A stretch of 39,230 nucleotides of DNA from Alkalibacterium kapii (GCF_007988865.1 NZ_BJUY01000018.1:1-39230), one strand, 5' to 3'; counted from the first letter of the stretch, positions 24,960 through 35,594 are shown. Numbers and translations: made by a program. Notes: a model not told the origin generated them from the sequence alone.

Positions 24960-25904
24960 TTATTCTTCTTCGCGTAAGCCTAAGTCCAGCTCGCCAAGTT
25001 TCAGCTTTACTTCTTCAAGTGATTTACGCCCCAAATTACGGACTTTCATCATCTCAGGTTCAGTTTTATTCGTTAATTCTTGAACAGTGTTTATGCCAGC
25101 ACGTTTCAAACAGTTATAAGAGCGCACAGATAGATCCAATTCTTCAATAGTCATTTCAAGCATTTTTTCCATTTGTGTTTCTTCTTTTTCGACCATTATT
25201 TCTGCTTCGCGTGCTTCTTCTGTCAAGTTAACAAAGATATTTAAGTGTTCAGTCATGATCTTAGCTGCAAGACTGACACCATCTTCTGGAGAAATCGATC
25301 CGTCTGTCCAAACATCAAGCGTTAACTTGTCATACTGTTCTTTTTCTCCAACACGTGTATTTTCGACATGGTAATTCACACGGCTGATCGGGGTATATAT
25401 CGAGTCAACTGGTAATACACCAATCGGCATATCATCGTGTTTGTTGTGTTCAGCACGTACGTATCCTCTGCCTTTTTTTGCTTCCATGCGCGCATGTAAG
25501 TGTCCACCTTCAGAGACTGTACAAATATATAGATCCGGGTTCATTATTTCAACATCGCTGTCAAAAATAATATCTGCTGCTGTAACAGTAGCAGGCCCTT
25601 CTATATCGATTTCAATGGTTTTTGTATCTTCAGAATACAATTTGAGTGCAAGTTTTTTCAAATTCAATATGATGGCAGTGACGTCTTCAACTACACCATC
25701 AATCGCAGTGAATTCATGCAGAACACCATCGATCTGTAAAGTTGTGACGGCTGCACCTGGCAAAGATGACAAAAGAATTCGACGCAGGGAATTTCCTAAA
25801 GTTGTCCCGTATCCGCGTTCAAGCGGTTCAACGACAAACTTACCGAATTTTCCATCTTCACTGATCTCAACTGTTTCTATTACCGGCTTTTCAATTTCGA
25901 TCAT
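24960..25904 (-). CDS. rpoA: DNA-directed RNA polymerase alpha subunit
   Basis: 314 residues. The N-terminal assembly domain ([22 protein letters not shown] type motif at ~28-50) and the C-terminal DNA- and activator-binding domain ([19 protein letters not shown] to ~[15 protein letters not shown]) are both complete. It dimerises to nucleate polymerase assembly. Lies between rpsK and rplQ as in other Firmicutes. Confidence 0.98.
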   Translation of the reverse strand: MIEIEKPVIETVEISEDGKFGKFVVEPLERGYGTTLGNSLRRILLSSLPGAAVTTLQIDGVLHEFTAIDGVVEDVTAIILNLKKLALKLYSEDTKTIEIDIEGPATVTAADIIFDSDVEIMNPDLYICTVSEGGHLHARMEAKKGRGYVRAEHNKHDDMPIGVLPVDSIYTPISRVNYHVENTRVGEKEQYDKLTLDVWTDGSISPEDGVSLAAKIMTEHLNIFVNLTEEAREAEIMVEKEETQMEKMLEMTIEELDLSVRSYNCLKRAGINTVQELTNKTEPEMMKVRNLGRKSLEEVKLKLGELDLGLREEE

Positions 25905-25973
25905 ATAATCCGTTTACCCCTTTCAAAACGTTAATCCACGCTATCTCTAAAACGACATCTATAATAGTTGCTA

Positions 25974-26372
25974 TTATACGCGACGACGTTTTGGAGGACG
26001 GCAACCGTTGTGTGGTACCGGTGTTACGTCACGAATTGCAGTGACTTCTAATCCTGTAGCCTGCAATGAACGGATCGCAGCTTCACGACCAGAACCAGGG
26101 CCTTTTACAGAAACTTCGATTGTTTTCATACCATTTTCCATACTGCCTTTTGCAGCAGCTTCAGCAGCCATTTGAGCAGCAAAAGGAGTCGATTTACGAG
26201 AACCTTTGAAGCCTAGTGCGCCTGCAGAAGACCAGGAAATTGCGTTCCCATGTGCATCTGTTATCATTACGATTGTATTGTTGAATGTTGAACGGATGTG
26301 TGCTACGCCATGTTCAATATTCTTTCTCACTCTACGCTTACGATTACGAGCGGGTCTTTTTACTTTAGCCAT
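25974..26372 (-). CDS. rpsK: 30S ribosomal protein S11
   Basis: 132 residues. Basic N-terminus ([14 protein letters not shown]) followed by the conserved [16 protein letters not shown] and C-terminal [13 protein letters not shown]. Platform protein of the small subunit. Normal length. Third gene of the alpha cluster after rpmJ and rpsM. Confidence 0.98.
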   Translation of the reverse strand: MAKVKRPARNRKRRVRKNIEHGVAHIRSTFNNTIVMITDAHGNAISWSSAGALGFKGSRKSTPFAAQMAAEAAAKGSMENGMKTIEVSVKGPGSGREAAIRSLQATGLEVTAIRDVTPVPHNGCRPPKRRRV

Positions 26373-26401
26373 TCGTCGATTGACCTCCTAACTTTAGGTA
26401 A

Positions 26402-26767
26402 TTATTTTTTCTTGCCGGCAATAGCGACTGCTCTGCCTTTGCGCGTGCGCGCATTGTTTTTTGTGTTCTGTCCACGTACTGGTAAACCACGACGGTGACG
26501 GATGCCACGGTATGATCCAATTTCGATCAAACGTTTGATGTTCTGGCGAACTTCACGACGAAGATCTCCTTCGATTTTACGCTTGTCTACTTCAGCACGG
26601 ACTGCATCTAATTGATCGTTTGTTAATTCACGGACACGAATTTCTTCTGGAACATCTGCAGCTGCTAAAATTTCTTGAGCTGTTGTTTTACCGATTCCAT
26701 AAATATAAGTTAAAGAAATGACGATATGTTTGTCACGTGGAATATCTACACCTGCTATACGAGCCAT
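26402..26767 (-). CDS. rpsM: 30S ribosomal protein S13
   Basis: 121 residues, starting [21 protein letters not shown] and ending in the basic tail [13 protein letters not shown] that reaches toward the P-site tRNA. Helix-two-turn-helix [14 protein letters not shown]. Small-subunit head protein contacting L5. Normal length and position. Confidence 0.98.
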   Translation of the reverse strand: MARIAGVDIPRDKHIVISLTYIYGIGKTTAQEILAAADVPEEIRVRELTNDQLDAVRAEVDKRKIEGDLRREVRQNIKRLIEIGSYRGIRHRRGLPVRGQNTKNNARTRKGRAVAIAGKKK

Positions 26768-26791
26768 GTCTATGCACCTCCTATTTTAAAA

Positions 26792-26905
26792 TTATCCTTG
26801 ACGTTGTTTGTGCTTAGGATTTTCGCAAATAACCATTACTCGGCCATTACGACGGATCACTTTACACTTGTCACACATTTTTTTGACTGATGGTCTTACC
26901 TTCAT
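26792..26905 (-). CDS. rpmJ: 50S ribosomal protein L36
   Basis: 37 residues, reading [19 protein letters not shown] at the start and [11 protein letters not shown] at the end. It has the zinc ligands C11, C14, C27 and H32, so it is the zinc-binding form. The SD GGAGGGAAAGTTC precedes the ATG at 26905. Between infA and rpsM as usual. Confidence 0.97.
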   Translation of the reverse strand: MKVRPSVKKMCDKCKVIRRNGRVMVICENPKHKQRQG

Positions 26906-26942
26906 GAACTTTCCCTCCTCGATTTCTTCCGGAGTCCTAAGT

Positions 26943-27161
26943 TTATTTAAATCGATACGTAATGCGTCCACGTGTTAAATCATATGGAGACATTTCAACC
27001 GTTACCTTATCCCCAGGCAGAATCCGGATGTAATTCATACGAATTTTGCCAGAAACGTGCGCTAGAATTTCGTGACCATTTTCAAGTTCTACTTTGAACA
27101 TTGCATTTGGTAATGTTTCTAGAACAGTTCCTTCAATCTCTATAACATCATCTTTTGCCAC
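26943..27161 (-). CDS. infA: translation initiation factor IF-1
   Basis: 72 residues, an OB-fold factor that binds the ribosomal A site during initiation. Sequence [21 protein letters not shown] and ending RGRITYRFK is diagnostic. It starts with GTG, with AAAGGAGG 9 nt upstream. It is preceded by its own promoter rather than by map, which normally lies between adk and infA in bacilli. Confidence 0.98.
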   Translation of the reverse strand: MAKDDVIEIEGTVLETLPNAMFKVELENGHEILAHVSGKIRMNYIRILPGDKVTVEMSPYDLTRGRITYRFK

Positions 27162-27280
27162 GCCTGGTTACCTCCTTTGACATCTCGCTTTTGTACGCAT
27201 GAATAGAGCGAGTGCTTTTAGCCTCACTTTATTTTATGCTCTAATAGTTGTTTGGTTTTATTCTTTTTGACGCTCGTACT

Positions 27281-27309
27281 ATTATATCATGCATACATAA
27301 CCATTGCAA
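27281..27309 (-). promoter_or_regulatory. promoter of the infA-rpmJ-rpsM-rpsK-rpoA-rplQ segment
   Basis: TTGCAA (27304-27309), a 17-nt spacer and TATAAT (27281-27286) with a TGA extension, TGATATAAT. A leader of roughly 110 nt precedes infA and contains a TAGAGC/GCTCTA stem near 27204-27246. Confidence 0.8.
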
Positions 27310-27335
27310 GGATTTATCATAAAACATCGGACTAC

Positions 27336-27980
27336 TTAGTTTAATATATCCACAATGTCCGAAAAGACTTGTTTTGGACTTTGTTCCCCATTAATTTCTC
27401 GTACCAGACCGAGATCACTGTAATGCTTCGCCAGTTTTTCAGTCTGTTCTTCGTTTACATCGATGCGTTTTTCAACGGTTTCCGGCTTGTCATCTTCTCT
27501 TTGATAGAAATCATGTGAGCCGCACTTATCACAAGTTCCTTCCACTTTTGGTGGATTTGTGACTTTATGATAGGTCGCACCACAATTAGAACACATGAAC
27601 CGGCCAGTTAAGCGTTCCATCAGAATATCTTTCGGTACTTTGATGTAAAGAACGTGATCTAATCTTCTGTTTGATGAAGAAAGCGCCTGCTGCAGGGCGT
27701 GTGCCTGATTCAATGTACGCGGATATCCATCCAGAAGAAAACCGCTCCGAGCATCTTTTTCAAGAAGACGTTCTCTTACTATGCCGTTTGTCACGTCATC
27801 TGGAACGAGTTCGCCTTTATCTATATACTCTTTTGCTTTCAAGCCAAGTTCTGTTTTGTTTTTCATGGCCGAGCGAAACATATCCCCCGTTGAAATATGA
27901 GGAATATTGTATCTTTCAGAAATACGAGACGCTTGGGTCCCCTTACCAGCTCCAGGAAGACCTAATAGGATCAAATTCAT
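27336..27980 (-). CDS. adk: adenylate kinase, zinc LID type
   Basis: 214 residues. It interconverts ATP+AMP and 2 ADP. P-loop GLPGAGKGT (7-15), NMP region [10 protein letters not shown] (30-39), and a long LID with four zinc cysteines C130, C133, C150, C153. [10 protein letters not shown] is at 81-90. Housekeeping copy in its classic place after secY, in contrast with the LID-less paralogue at 10792-11322. The SD AAGGAGG lies 7 nt before the ATG. Confidence 0.97.
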   Translation of the reverse strand: MNLILLGLPGAGKGTQASRISERYNIPHISTGDMFRSAMKNKTELGLKAKEYIDKGELVPDDVTNGIVRERLLEKDARSGFLLDGYPRTLNQAHALQQALSSSNRRLDHVLYIKVPKDILMERLTGRFMCSNCGATYHKVTNPPKVEGTCDKCGSHDFYQREDDKPETVEKRIDVNEEQTEKLAKHYSDLGLVREINGEQSPKQVFSDIVDILN

Positions 27981-28100
27981 TGTGCTTCCTCCTTATTTTT
28001 TTACTTGTTTCATCAATAAATGGAAAAAAGATCGATTTACCACTAGGATCGCATTGATTGATTCAAGGGCAAATCGTCTTCATTCAAATTCAATAGTCGC

Positions 28101-29399
28101 TTAAGAGCGCTGGATGAAACCTTGGTAGCTCTTCTTACTCAATAGTCCTTCCAATTGTCGCATCGCGTCAAGTGACACACCTACTACAATGAGTAAACTA
28201 GTTCCTCCTAAAGCAAGTGATCCAGGAAGATTGAATAAAGCAGAAGCAATAATTGGAAGCAGTGATATGGTTCCTAAATAAATGGCTCCCACTGTACTTA
28301 AGCGAACAAGCATGTAGCCGATGTACTCTTCAGTTGCACGGCCTGGACGAATGCTTGGGATGTAGCCGTTTTGTTTCTGCAAGTTTTCTGCGGCCTTTTC
28401 AGGATTGACCTGAATGAACGCATAAAAGTACGTAAACAAGACGATAAGTACTGTATATAAAACAGCACCCGCTGGTTCCTGTAGGTTAAATATGCTGTTT
28501 AACACTTGATACCAGCCGGCATCCTGATTCCCCTGGGCAAAATACCCTAGAATAATCTGTGGTGTCATGAGAAATGAACTAGCAAAAATAACCGGGATAA
28601 CTCCAGCTGAGTTCACCTTAAGAGGTAAAACAGCACTATCTTTCGTCGTGTTTGCACGTTTGGAATAACGTACAGGAATATTACGCTTTGCATTTTCAAC
28701 AAAGGTAACGAGTAACACAAGTAAGACGAATACCACAGCGATCGTTATTGCAAGAGCCCATGCACTGGCGATCTCATCGCCGGCATTTCTGATTTGTGTA
28801 TTGTAGAACTGAACAATATCCTGAGGGAAACGGGCAACGATCCCTGAGAAGATAATGAAAGATACGCCATTGCCGAAGCCATGAACAGTAATCATTTCAC
28901 CTAACCACATGACAAGCATCGTACCTGCTGTCAGGATAATTGCAATGGTTATATATGTTGCCGGCCCGGGATCACGAACAAGACCCAGACCTGTTAAAGC
29001 GTTGAAACCATAAGAAATACCGATAGCCTGGAAAAATGCTAAGAAAATCGTTAAATAACGTGTAGCCTGATTTAACTTACGACGACCAACTTCTCCTTGT
29101 TCAGACCATTCTTTGAACTTCGGAATAACATCCATCTGCAAGAGCTGAATGACAATAGACGAAGTAATGTAAGGTGACACACCTAAAGCAAAGATAGAAT
29201 AACTGCTCAAGGCTCCACCACCGAATGTATCTAACAAGTTGAATAAACCAGAACTGGACAGCTCTCCTAAGGAATCTGCGTTAACGCCGGGAACAGTTAA
29301 ATGCGTTCCCAAACGAAAAACGATCAAAATCCCTAGAGTGAACAGCACCCGATTGCGAACATCTTTTTCTTTAATAACACCTTTTATCAGCTCGATCAT
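28101..29399 (-). CDS. secY: protein translocase subunit SecY
   Basis: 432 residues, the channel of the Sec translocon with ten membrane helices. Recognisable parts are LGILIVFRLGTHLTVPGVN near TM1, the plug-region residues, and the GYIPSIRPGRATEEY cytoplasmic loop. It starts 2 nt after the rplO stop, so it is co-translated with it in the spc operon. Confidence 0.98.
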   Translation of the reverse strand: MIELIKGVIKEKDVRNRVLFTLGILIVFRLGTHLTVPGVNADSLGELSSSGLFNLLDTFGGGALSSYSIFALGVSPYITSSIVIQLLQMDVIPKFKEWSEQGEVGRRKLNQATRYLTIFLAFFQAIGISYGFNALTGLGLVRDPGPATYITIAIILTAGTMLVMWLGEMITVHGFGNGVSFIIFSGIVARFPQDIVQFYNTQIRNAGDEIASAWALAITIAVVFVLLVLLVTFVENAKRNIPVRYSKRANTTKDSAVLPLKVNSAGVIPVIFASSFLMTPQIILGYFAQGNQDAGWYQVLNSIFNLQEPAGAVLYTVLIVLFTYFYAFIQVNPEKAAENLQKQNGYIPSIRPGRATEEYIGYMLVRLSTVGAIYLGTISLLPIIASALFNLPGSLALGGTSLLIVVGVSLDAMRQLEGLLSKKSYQGFIQRS

Positions 29400-29401
29400 C
29401 C

Positions 29402-29842
29402 TTAGATCACCTCTACTGATCCACCGGCAGCTTCGATCGCTTCTTTAGCTGCTGAAGAAAACTTGTTAGCTTTCACAGTAAGTTTATGATCGATGTTTCC
29501 TTTCGCCAAAACCTTAATACCGGATTTTTTATTCTTGATTACTCCTGATTCAACAAGAACGTCTGGAGTAACTTCTGTACCTTCTTCAAATTGGTTTAAA
29601 GTATCCAAATTGACGATGGCAAATTCTTTACGGTTAAAGTTCGTAAATCCACGTTTTGGTAGTGTCTGGAATAGTGGTGTTTGTCCACCTTCAAACCCTA
29701 AACGAACTCTTCCACCTGAACGCGCTTTTTGTCCTTTTTGACCACGACCAGCTGTTTTTCCGTTACCAGAAGAAGATCCACGACCTACACGGTTACGTGA
29801 TTTACGTGATCCTTCTGCGGCTTTTAATTCATGAAGTTTCAT
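29402..29842 (-). CDS. rplO: 50S ribosomal protein L15
   Basis: 146 residues from the ATG at 29842 ([20 protein letters not shown]), the standard length. A GTG at 29854 abuts the GGAGG site and is rejected. Glycine- and basic-rich N-terminus ([20 protein letters not shown]) typical of L15. Upstream of secY. Confidence 0.97.
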   Translation of the reverse strand: MKLHELKAAEGSRKSRNRVGRGSSSGNGKTAGRGQKGQKARSGGRVRLGFEGGQTPLFQTLPKRGFTNFNRKEFAIVNLDTLNQFEEGTEVTPDVLVESGVIKNKKSGIKVLAKGNIDHKLTVKANKFSSAAKEAIEAAGGSVEVI

Positions 29843-29879
29843 AAATCTTGGCACCTCCTTTAGTTAGACTCTTTGCTCA

Positions 29880-30059
29880 CTAGACTTCTTTAACATCTAC
29901 TAAATGAGCGATGTGTTTAATTGCTCCTCTTACTGCTTCGTTATCAGGTCTTACAACAGATGAATTCATCTTTTTAAGGCCTAATGATTTAACTACTTGA
30001 TGCTGATTTTGAGGACGACCAATTAAACTGCGTTTTAACGTAATTTCCAAGTTTTTCAT
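29880..30059 (-). CDS. rpmD: 50S ribosomal protein L30
   Basis: 59 residues, [20 protein letters not shown] at the start and [11 protein letters not shown] at the end, the normal bacterial L30 size. A small ferredoxin-fold protein of the large subunit. It lies between rpsE and rplO, as in the spc operon. ATG at 30059 preceded by GGAGAGATGACAC. Confidence 0.96.
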   Translation of the reverse strand: MKNLEITLKRSLIGRPQNQHQVVKSLGLKKMNSSVVRPDNEAVRGAIKHIAHLVDVKEV

Positions 30060-30073
30060 TGTGTCATCTCTCC

Positions 30074-30577
30074 TTATCCAAGTATTTCTTCTACAGATTT
30101 TCCACGAAGCTTAGCTACGTCTTCTGCACGTTTCATTTGATTGATTCCATCAATAGTTGCACGAATCATGTTGATCGGTGAACTAGACCCAACAGATTTA
30201 GAAGAAACGTCTTGTACGCCGGCTAATTCCAGAATCGCACGTACTGGACCTCCAGCAGAAACTCCAGAACCAGCTGTCGCAGGTTTTAGAATGATATTTC
30301 CGCCGCCGTGACGTCCTATAACTTGATGGGGTAGTGTTGTTCCAACGATCGGCACTTCCACTAAGTTGGTTTTCGCTGCTTCTATCGCTTTACGGATTGC
30401 TTCCGGTACTTCCTGGGCTTTACCTGTACCAAAGCCAACATGTCCATTTCTATCGCCTACTACTACTAGAGCAGCAAAACGCAAACGACGTCCACCTTTT
30501 ACAACCTTAGTTACACGATTGATTTCAACTACGCGATCTTCAATATCCAATTTAGATGCATCGATATGAGTTGCCAT
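30074..30577 (-). CDS. rpsE: 30S ribosomal protein S5
   Basis: 167 residues. Conserved [41 protein letters not shown] and [14 protein letters not shown]5 lies at the mRNA entry and affects decoding fidelity; the loop sites of spectinomycin resistance are near the KGGRRL segment. Normal length. Confidence 0.98.
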   Translation of the reverse strand: MATHIDASKLDIEDRVVEINRVTKVVKGGRRLRFAALVVVGDRNGHVGFGTGKAQEVPEAIRKAIEAAKTNLVEVPIVGTTLPHQVIGRHGGGNIILKPATAGSGVSAGGPVRAILELAGVQDVSSKSVGSSSPINMIRATIDGINQMKRAEDVAKLRGKSVEEILG

Positions 30578-30599
30578 ATACTTTTATTCCTCCTTTTCT

Positions 30600-30956
30600 C
30601 TAGAATGATAGTCCATTTTCACGGGCTGCGTCTGCCAATGCTTTGACACGGCCATGGTACTGATATCCTCCGCGGTCAAATACAACGACCGAGATATCTT
30701 TGTCTGTTGCACGTTTAGCTATTAATGTTCCTACTGCAGCAGCTTCTTCAACTTTCGAATCCCCTGAGACGTCAGTATCTAAGGAAGATGCACTTGCGAG
30801 CGTTACACCCTCTACATCATCAATTAATTGAGCGTAGATGTTTGTATTTGAACGAAACACACTCAAACGCGGGCGCTCAGCAGTACCAGAAAGATTTCTG
30901 CGAATGCGTTTATGTCTTTTTTGACGTAATTTGTTTTTATCTGGTTTTGTAATCAC
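30600..30956 (-). CDS. rplR: 50S ribosomal protein L18
   Basis: 118 residues from a GTG at 30956 (read as Met), with the SD AAAGAGGTG upstream. A GTG at 30965 overlaps that site. It has [20 protein letters not shown] and [17 protein letters not shown] typical of L18, which binds 5S rRNA. There is an unusual hairpin-bearing spacer before it (30957-31061). Confidence 0.96.
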   Translation of the reverse strand: MITKPDKNKLRQKRHKRIRRNLSGTAERPRLSVFRSNTNIYAQLIDDVEGVTLASASSLDTDVSGDSKVEEAAAVGTLIAKRATDKDISVVVFDRGGYQYHGRVKALADAARENGLSF

Positions 30957-30980
30957 AATTGTCACCTCTTTTTCAAAATT

Positions 30981-31053
30981 CTCATACTTATGAGATAGTC
31001 AAGCAGCAGTAAAACCGATAATAATAGTGTCAGAATCATTATACTATTATTAT
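30981..31053 (-). other. two hairpins in the rplF-rplR spacer
   Basis: An 11-bp perfect stem ATAATAATAGT/ACTATTATTAT (31018-31028, 31043-31053) and a 6-bp stem CTCATA/TATGAG (30981-30986, 30989-30994). They occupy an unusually long 105-nt spacer in an otherwise tight operon. No T-run is present, so this is not a simple terminator; processing or attenuation is possible. Confidence 0.5.
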
Positions 31054-31061
31054 AGAGTTTA

Positions 31062-31598
31062 CTATTTACCTGTTTTACCTTCTTTACGACGTACGTTTTC
31101 GCCTCTATAGCGAATTCCTTTACCTTTATAAGGCTCAGGCGGGCGTACGGCACGAACATTAGCAGCCAAAGCTCCAACGTGTTCTTTATTTGCGCCTTTT
31201 ATTGAAATAACAGTATTAGACGGTACGTCAACGGTTAAACCTTCAACTGCATCAAATTCTACTGGGTGTGATAGTCCAACGTTTACGACCAGTTTGTCAC
31301 CTTGCTTTTGTGCACGGTAACCAACACCATTCAATTCAAGAACTTTTTCAAATCCAACAGTCACACCTTCTACCATGTTGTTCACGATAGCACGCGTTGT
31401 TCCGTGGATCGTACGACTAGCTTTTGATTCGTCAGGACGTTCAAACGTCATTTGGTTATCTTCAACTTTAACATCAATAATTGGGCTGATTTCACGGCTC
31501 AATTCTCCGTTTTTCCCTTTAACTGTGATCACGTTTCCGTCGATGTTTACATCAACACCTTCTGGAAGCGTAATTGGTTGTTTTCCGATACGGCTCAA
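31062..31598 (-). CDS. rplF: 50S ribosomal protein L6
   Basis: 178 residues, [20 protein letters not shown] at the N-terminus and the [16 protein letters not shown]-terminal signature. It starts with TTG, with AAGGAGGTG upstream. Near the sarcin-ricin loop and translation factor site. Normal length. Confidence 0.97.
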   Translation of the reverse strand: MSRIGKQPITLPEGVDVNIDGNVITVKGKNGELSREISPIIDVKVEDNQMTFERPDESKASRTIHGTTRAIVNNMVEGVTVGFEKVLELNGVGYRAQKQGDKLVVNVGLSHPVEFDAVEGLTVDVPSNTVISIKGANKEHVGALAANVRAVRPPEPYKGKGIRYRGENVRRKEGKTGK

Positions 31599-31629
31599 AG
31601 TCCGGCACCTCCTTCATCTTTCTAGCTGA

Positions 31630-32028
31630 TTACCAAACGTATGCGAGGACTTCTCCCCCGATATTTTTAGCACGAGCTGTTTTATCTGTTACGACACCTT
31701 CTGATGTGGAAACAAGAGCTATTCCTAGTCCGTTCAACACTTTAGGCATTTCTTCTGCATTGACATAAACGCGTAAACCAGGTTTTGAAATACGCTTTAA
31801 GCCTGTAATAACACGTTCATTGTTTTGACCATATTTCAAGAATACGCGGACAATGCCCTGTTTGTCATCTTCCACAAATTCAACATCCTTAACGAAACCT
31901 TCTGATTTCAGGATATCGGCCATACCTTTTTTTAAGTTAGATGCAGGAATTTCAACTTTCGTATGACGTGCATTGTTAGCATTCCTTATACGAGTTAGGA
32001 AATCTGCGATTGGATCTGTCATGACCAT
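31630..32028 (-). CDS. rpsH: 30S ribosomal protein S8
   Basis: 132 residues beginning [19 protein letters not shown] and ending with [20 protein letters not shown], diagnostic of S8, a primary 16S rRNA binder and, in other bacteria, the translational repressor of the spc operon. Confidence 0.98.
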   Translation of the reverse strand: MVMTDPIADFLTRIRNANNARHTKVEIPASNLKKGMADILKSEGFVKDVEFVEDDKQGIVRVFLKYGQNNERVITGLKRISKPGLRVYVNAEEMPKVLNGLGIALVSTSEGVVTDKTARAKNIGGEVLAYVW

Positions 32029-32065
32029 TCGTTGTAGCCTCCTTTACGGCAAGTTTTCGTTTAGT

Positions 32066-32251
32066 TTACCAGCTTGCTTTTTTCAAGCCTGGGATTTCAC
32101 CTTTATAAGCTAGCTCACGCAAGCAAATACGGCATAATCTGAATTTTTGGTATACAGCACGCGGACGTCCACAACGCTGACAGCGGGTATACTCACGTGT
32201 CGAAAACTTGGCTGGTTTTTTGTTTTTTTCAATCATTGCTTTTTTAGCCAT
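32066..32251 (-). CDS. rpsN: 30S ribosomal protein S14, zinc (type Z) form
   Basis: 61 residues with two CxxC pairs (CQRCG and CRIC), the zinc-binding short form. The zinc-free long S14 used under zinc limitation is not in this window. Between rplE and rpsH. Confidence 0.97.
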   Translation of the reverse strand: MAKKAMIEKNKKPAKFSTREYTRCQRCGRPRAVYQKFRLCRICLRELAYKGEIPGLKKASW

Positions 32252-32284
32252 TTTTACAATTACCCTCCTAATAGGTAGTCTAGG

Positions 32285-32824
32285 TTATTTCTGGAACGGC
32301 ATTCCCATTTGTCCAAGTAATTCACGTGCTTCTTCATCAGTATTAGCGGATGTAACGATTACGATATCCATACCGCGTACTTTATCTACATCATCATAGT
32401 TGACTTCAGGGAAAATCAACTGTTCTTTGATTCCCAGCGTGTAGTTACCGCGTCCGTCAAAAGCGTTTTTGCTTACTCCTCGGAAGTCACGTACACGTGG
32501 CAATGCAACAGTTACTAATTTATCTAAAAAGTCATACATACGATTTCCGCGCAAAGTTACTTTTGTACCGATCGGCATACCTTCACGTAAGCGGAATGCA
32601 GCAATAGATTTTTTTGCACGAGTAATTACTGGTTTCTGTCCAGAAATCAATGTTAATTCTTCTACTGCTTTATCTAAGTTTTTAGTGTTTGATACAGCCT
32701 CACCAACACCCATGTTGATAACGATCTTTTCAACTCTTGGTGCCTGCATAATTGAACTGTAGTCAAATTTCTCTACCAATGATTGACGTACATCATTGTT
32801 GTATTTTTCTTTAAGGCGTGTCAT
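32285..32824 (-). CDS. rplE: 50S ribosomal protein L5
   Basis: 179 residues. Conserved [35 protein letters not shown] and the [12 protein letters not shown]-type segment ([15 protein letters not shown]). Binds 5S rRNA and contacts P-site tRNA and S13. Normal length. Confidence 0.98.
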   Translation of the reverse strand: MTRLKEKYNNDVRQSLVEKFDYSSIMQAPRVEKIVINMGVGEAVSNTKNLDKAVEELTLISGQKPVITRAKKSIAAFRLREGMPIGTKVTLRGNRMYDFLDKLVTVALPRVRDFRGVSKNAFDGRGNYTLGIKEQLIFPEVNYDDVDKVRGMDIVIVTSANTDEEARELLGQMGMPFQK

Positions 32825-32852
32825 TATGAATGCCCTCCTTTCCTACATTTAA

Positions 32853-33158
32853 TTAAAGTGCTTCGCCAGATTTTTTAGCGTAGCGAACTTTTTTTCCATC
32901 TTCTACTTTGTAGCCTACACGTGTAGGCTCATTAGAACTCGGATCGATCAATTGAACGTTGGATACGTGAATTGGTGCTTCTGTCTCAACAATTCCGCCT
33001 TCTTGTCCCATACCAGTAGGACGGATATGTTTCTTCATGATGTTGAGTCCTTCAACAATCACTTTGTTCTGTTTTGGCATAGCGGCTAAAATCGTACCTT
33101 CTTTGCCTTTATCTTTACCTGCGATTACCTTAACTTTGTCTCCTGTTTTTACAAACAT
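32853..33158 (-). CDS. rplX: 50S ribosomal protein L24
   Basis: 101 residues with the KOW motif [20 protein letters not shown] near the N-terminus. Assembly initiator protein binding 23S rRNA domain I. Lies between rplN and rplE. Confidence 0.97.
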   Translation of the reverse strand: MFVKTGDKVKVIAGKDKGKEGTILAAMPKQNKVIVEGLNIMKKHIRPTGMGQEGGIVETEAPIHVSNVQLIDPSSNEPTRVGYKVEDGKKVRYAKKSGEAL

Positions 33159-33192
33159 TCTCTAGCGCACCTCCTTATGACGTTTATCGGAA

Positions 33193-33561
33193 TTATAATA
33201 CTTCCGGAGCTAACGAAACAATTCTCATAAAGTCATTCTCACGTAATTCACGAGCAACTGGTCCGAAGATACGTGTTCCACGTGGTGCTTTGTCTTCACG
33301 AATAATTACACATGCATTTTCATCAAATTTAATATAAGAACCATCTGGACGTCTAGCACCAGATTTTGTACGAACGATTACTGCGCGAGCAACGTCCCCT
33401 TTTTTAACAACGCCGCCTGGTGTTGCATGTTTTACAGTAACAACGACTTCGTCACCTATATTAGCGTATCGAGCGCCTGCGCCACCTAAAACCTTAATAA
33501 CCAGCACTTCACGTGCACCAGAGTTATCAGCGACTTTCATACGACTTTCTGTTTGAATCAC
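33193..33561 (-). CDS. rplN: 50S ribosomal protein L14
   Basis: 122 residues, [19 protein letters not shown] and the [12 protein letters not shown]-like segment ([15 protein letters not shown]). It starts with GTG, with AAAGGAGG upstream. Universal large-subunit protein at the intersubunit bridge. Confidence 0.98.
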   Translation of the reverse strand: MIQTESRMKVADNSGAREVLVIKVLGGAGARYANIGDEVVVTVKHATPGGVVKKGDVARAVIVRTKSGARRPDGSYIKFDENACVIIREDKAPRGTRIFGPVARELRENDFMRIVSLAPEVL

Positions 33562-33584
33562 GTTAGGATCCTCCTTTCAAACTC

Positions 33585-33606
33585 ACGATAAAGCTTTCTT
33601 TATCGT
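33585..33606 (-). other. hairpin between rpsQ and rplN
   Basis: A perfect 9-bp stem ACGATAAAG/CTTTATCGT with a 4-nt loop lies just upstream of the rplN ribosome site on the minus strand. No T-run. It could modulate rplN translation or mark an RNA processing site. Confidence 0.5.
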
Positions 33607-33635
33607 TGTGTAGCTCCCGGTTCCCCGGTTTTCTT

Positions 33636-33899
33636 TTACAAAATTACTGATTCTTCAACCACTTCTAATAAACGGAAACGTTTATCTTTAGACAATGGTC
33701 GAGTTTCCATGATTTTAACAATGTCGCCCATTTTAGCCGTATTGTTTTCGTCATGTGCTTTGAATTTTGTTGAGTATTTGATACGTTTTTTGTATTTTGG
33801 GTGTTGTTTTTGCGTAGCGATTTCAACAACGATGGTTTTATCCATTTTATCTGAAGTCACTTTGCCTTGATACACTTTACGATCATTACGTTCAGCCAT
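33636..33899 (-). CDS. rpsQ: 30S ribosomal protein S17
   Basis: 87 residues, [20 protein letters not shown] and the [31 protein letters not shown] pattern of S17, an OB-fold primary 16S binder. Normal length and position. Confidence 0.97.
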   Translation of the reverse strand: MAERNDRKVYQGKVTSDKMDKTIVVEIATQKQHPKYKKRIKYSTKFKAHDENNTAKMGDIVKIMETRPLSKDKRFRLLEVVEESVIL

Positions 33900-33937
33900 T
33901 TTTTAGCCTCCTTTGAATAAGCTATTCCTTTGATGCT

Positions 33938-34132
33938 TTACTGAGCCATTTCAGCCTGTCGCAAAACAGTTTTAACACGCGCGATGTTTTTACGTACCTC
34001 ACTGATACGTGCGGTGTTTTCCAATTGTCCAGTAGCTAATTGAAAGCGTAGGTTAAATAGCTCTTCTTTGAATTCTGCTTCTTTTTCAATCAATTCAGTA
34101 GTGGATAAGCTTTTTAATTCATTAGCCTTCAT
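33938..34132 (-). CDS. rpmC: 50S ribosomal protein L29
   Basis: 64 residues from the ATG at 34132 ([20 protein letters not shown]), the usual L29 size; longer in-frame starts to 34153 are unlikely. A two-helix protein at the exit tunnel that forms part of the trigger factor and SRP docking site. Overlaps the rplP end by 11 nt, with a weak ribosome site, so coupled translation is likely. Confidence 0.95.
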   Translation of the reverse strand: MKANELKSLSTTELIEKEAEFKEELFNLRFQLATGQLENTARISEVRKNIARVKTVLRQAEMAQ

Positions 34133-34553
34133 TTGAGTCACCACTTTCTTCACGAGTTACTACTCTAGTTCTAACCGGTAGTTTGTGTGAAGCTAAACGC
34201 AAAGCTTCGCGAGCGACTTCTTCAGATACGCCACCGATTTCAAACATGATTTTACCACGTTTGACAGGGGCTACCCAGCTCTCAGGAGCTCCTTTACCAG
34301 AACCCATACGAACACCAATTGCTTTAGCTGACACTGGTTTGTGAGGGAAAATCTTAATCCATACTTTCCCACCACGTTTCATATAACGAGTCATCGCTAT
34401 ACGAGCTGATTCGATTTGTCTACTTGTGATCCATACAGAATCAACTGCTTGTAATCCATATTGACCGTATGCTATTTCTTTGCCGCCTTTTGCTTCTCCA
34501 CGCATTTTACCACGGAATTCACGACGGTGTTTTACACGTTTTGGTACTAACAT
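34122..34553 (-). CDS. rplP: 50S ribosomal protein L16
   Basis: 143 residues, [20 protein letters not shown] and the conserved [19 protein letters not shown]-type segment with [17 protein letters not shown]. Binds near the A site. Position between rpsC and rpmC is canonical. Confidence 0.98.
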   Translation of the reverse strand: MLVPKRVKHRREFRGKMRGEAKGGKEIAYGQYGLQAVDSVWITSRQIESARIAMTRYMKRGGKVWIKIFPHKPVSAKAIGVRMGSGKGAPESWVAPVKRGKIMFEIGGVSEEVAREALRLASHKLPVRTRVVTREESGDSNEG

Positions 34554-34556
34554 TGA

Positions 34557-35213
34557 TTATTTCCCTCCTTTCTTGTCTTCCTTTACTTCAGGAAGAATTT
34601 CTCCTTTATAGATCCATACTTTGACTCCGATTTTTCCGTATGTTGTGTCGGCTTCTTCGTTAGCAAAGTCGATGTCTGCACGAATCGTATGCAATGGAAC
34701 GGATCCTTCTGCAAAACTTTCGCTGCGGGCAATATCTGCACCGTTTAAACGGCCTGCTACCATTGTACGGATACCTTTAGCGCCTGAACGCATTGTACGC
34801 TGGATCGCTTGTTTCTGTGCACGTCGGAACGAAATACGGTTCTCCAATTGTTCCGCAATACTTTTAGCTACTAATGTCGCATCCATGTCTGGACGTTTGA
34901 TTTCCACGATATTCACGTGTACACGTTTGCCTGTTAGATTGTTTAATCCGTTTCTCAAAGCATCAACTTCTGATCCACCTTTACCAATGACCATTCCTGG
35001 TTTAGCAGTGTGAATAGACACATTGATTCTGTTTGCTGCACGTTCGATTTCCACACGAGAAATAGAGGCATCACTTAGTTTATCAGCAATGTACCTGCGA
35101 ACGGCAAGGTCTTCATGTAATTTGTCTGCAAAATCTTTTTCTGCGTACCACTTAGCATCCCAATCTTGAATGACGCCAACACGCATACCATGAGGATTTA
35201 TTTTTTGTCCCAC
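34557..35213 (-). CDS. rpsC: 30S ribosomal protein S3
   Basis: 218 residues, with [20 protein letters not shown], the KH domain [16 protein letters not shown], and the C-terminal [20 protein letters not shown]. mRNA entry-site helicase protein. It starts with GTG, with GGAGGGG upstream, 3 nt after the rplV stop. Confidence 0.98.
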   Translation of the reverse strand: MGQKINPHGMRVGVIQDWDAKWYAEKDFADKLHEDLAVRRYIADKLSDASISRVEIERAANRINVSIHTAKPGMVIGKGGSEVDALRNGLNNLTGKRVHVNIVEIKRPDMDATLVAKSIAEQLENRISFRRAQKQAIQRTMRSGAKGIRTMVAGRLNGADIARSESFAEGSVPLHTIRADIDFANEEADTTYGKIGVKVWIYKGEILPEVKEDKKGGK

Positions 35214-35216
35214 TAA

Positions 35217-35573
35217 TTACCCCTCCTTCTTCTCTGATACCACTACAGTAATGTGGCTTGTTCTCTTGTTTATACGTGAAGCTGCACCTTTAGCACGTGG
35301 ACGGAACCTTTTTAAGGTTGCTCCTTCGTTTACATAAGCTTCGCTTACGACTAATTCTTCAATATCCATATCATAGTTATGTTCAGCATTTGCAATGGCT
35401 GACATTAAAACTTTTTCTACCGCTTCCGCTGCTCCTCTGTTAGTGAAGCGAAGGATAGAAATAGCTTCTGCAGCACTTTTCCCTCTGATGGTATCTACAA
35501 CCAAACGTGTTTTACGTGGTGCGATGCGAACCATGCGAGCAGTTGCTTTTGCTGCCGTTACTGTTTCTGCCAT
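35217..35573 (-). CDS. rplV: 50S ribosomal protein L22
   Basis: 118 residues, ending in the exit-tunnel beta hairpin region [20 protein letters not shown]. Mutations in that hairpin confer macrolide resistance in other bacteria; it looks wild type. Normal length. Confidence 0.98.
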   Translation of the reverse strand: MAETVTAAKATARMVRIAPRKTRLVVDTIRGKSAAEAISILRFTNRGAAEAVEKVLMSAIANAEHNYDMDIEELVVSEAYVNEGATLKRFRPRAKGAASRINKRTSHITVVVSEKKEG

Positions 35574-35594
35574 GAATGTATCCTCCCTTCGCTA

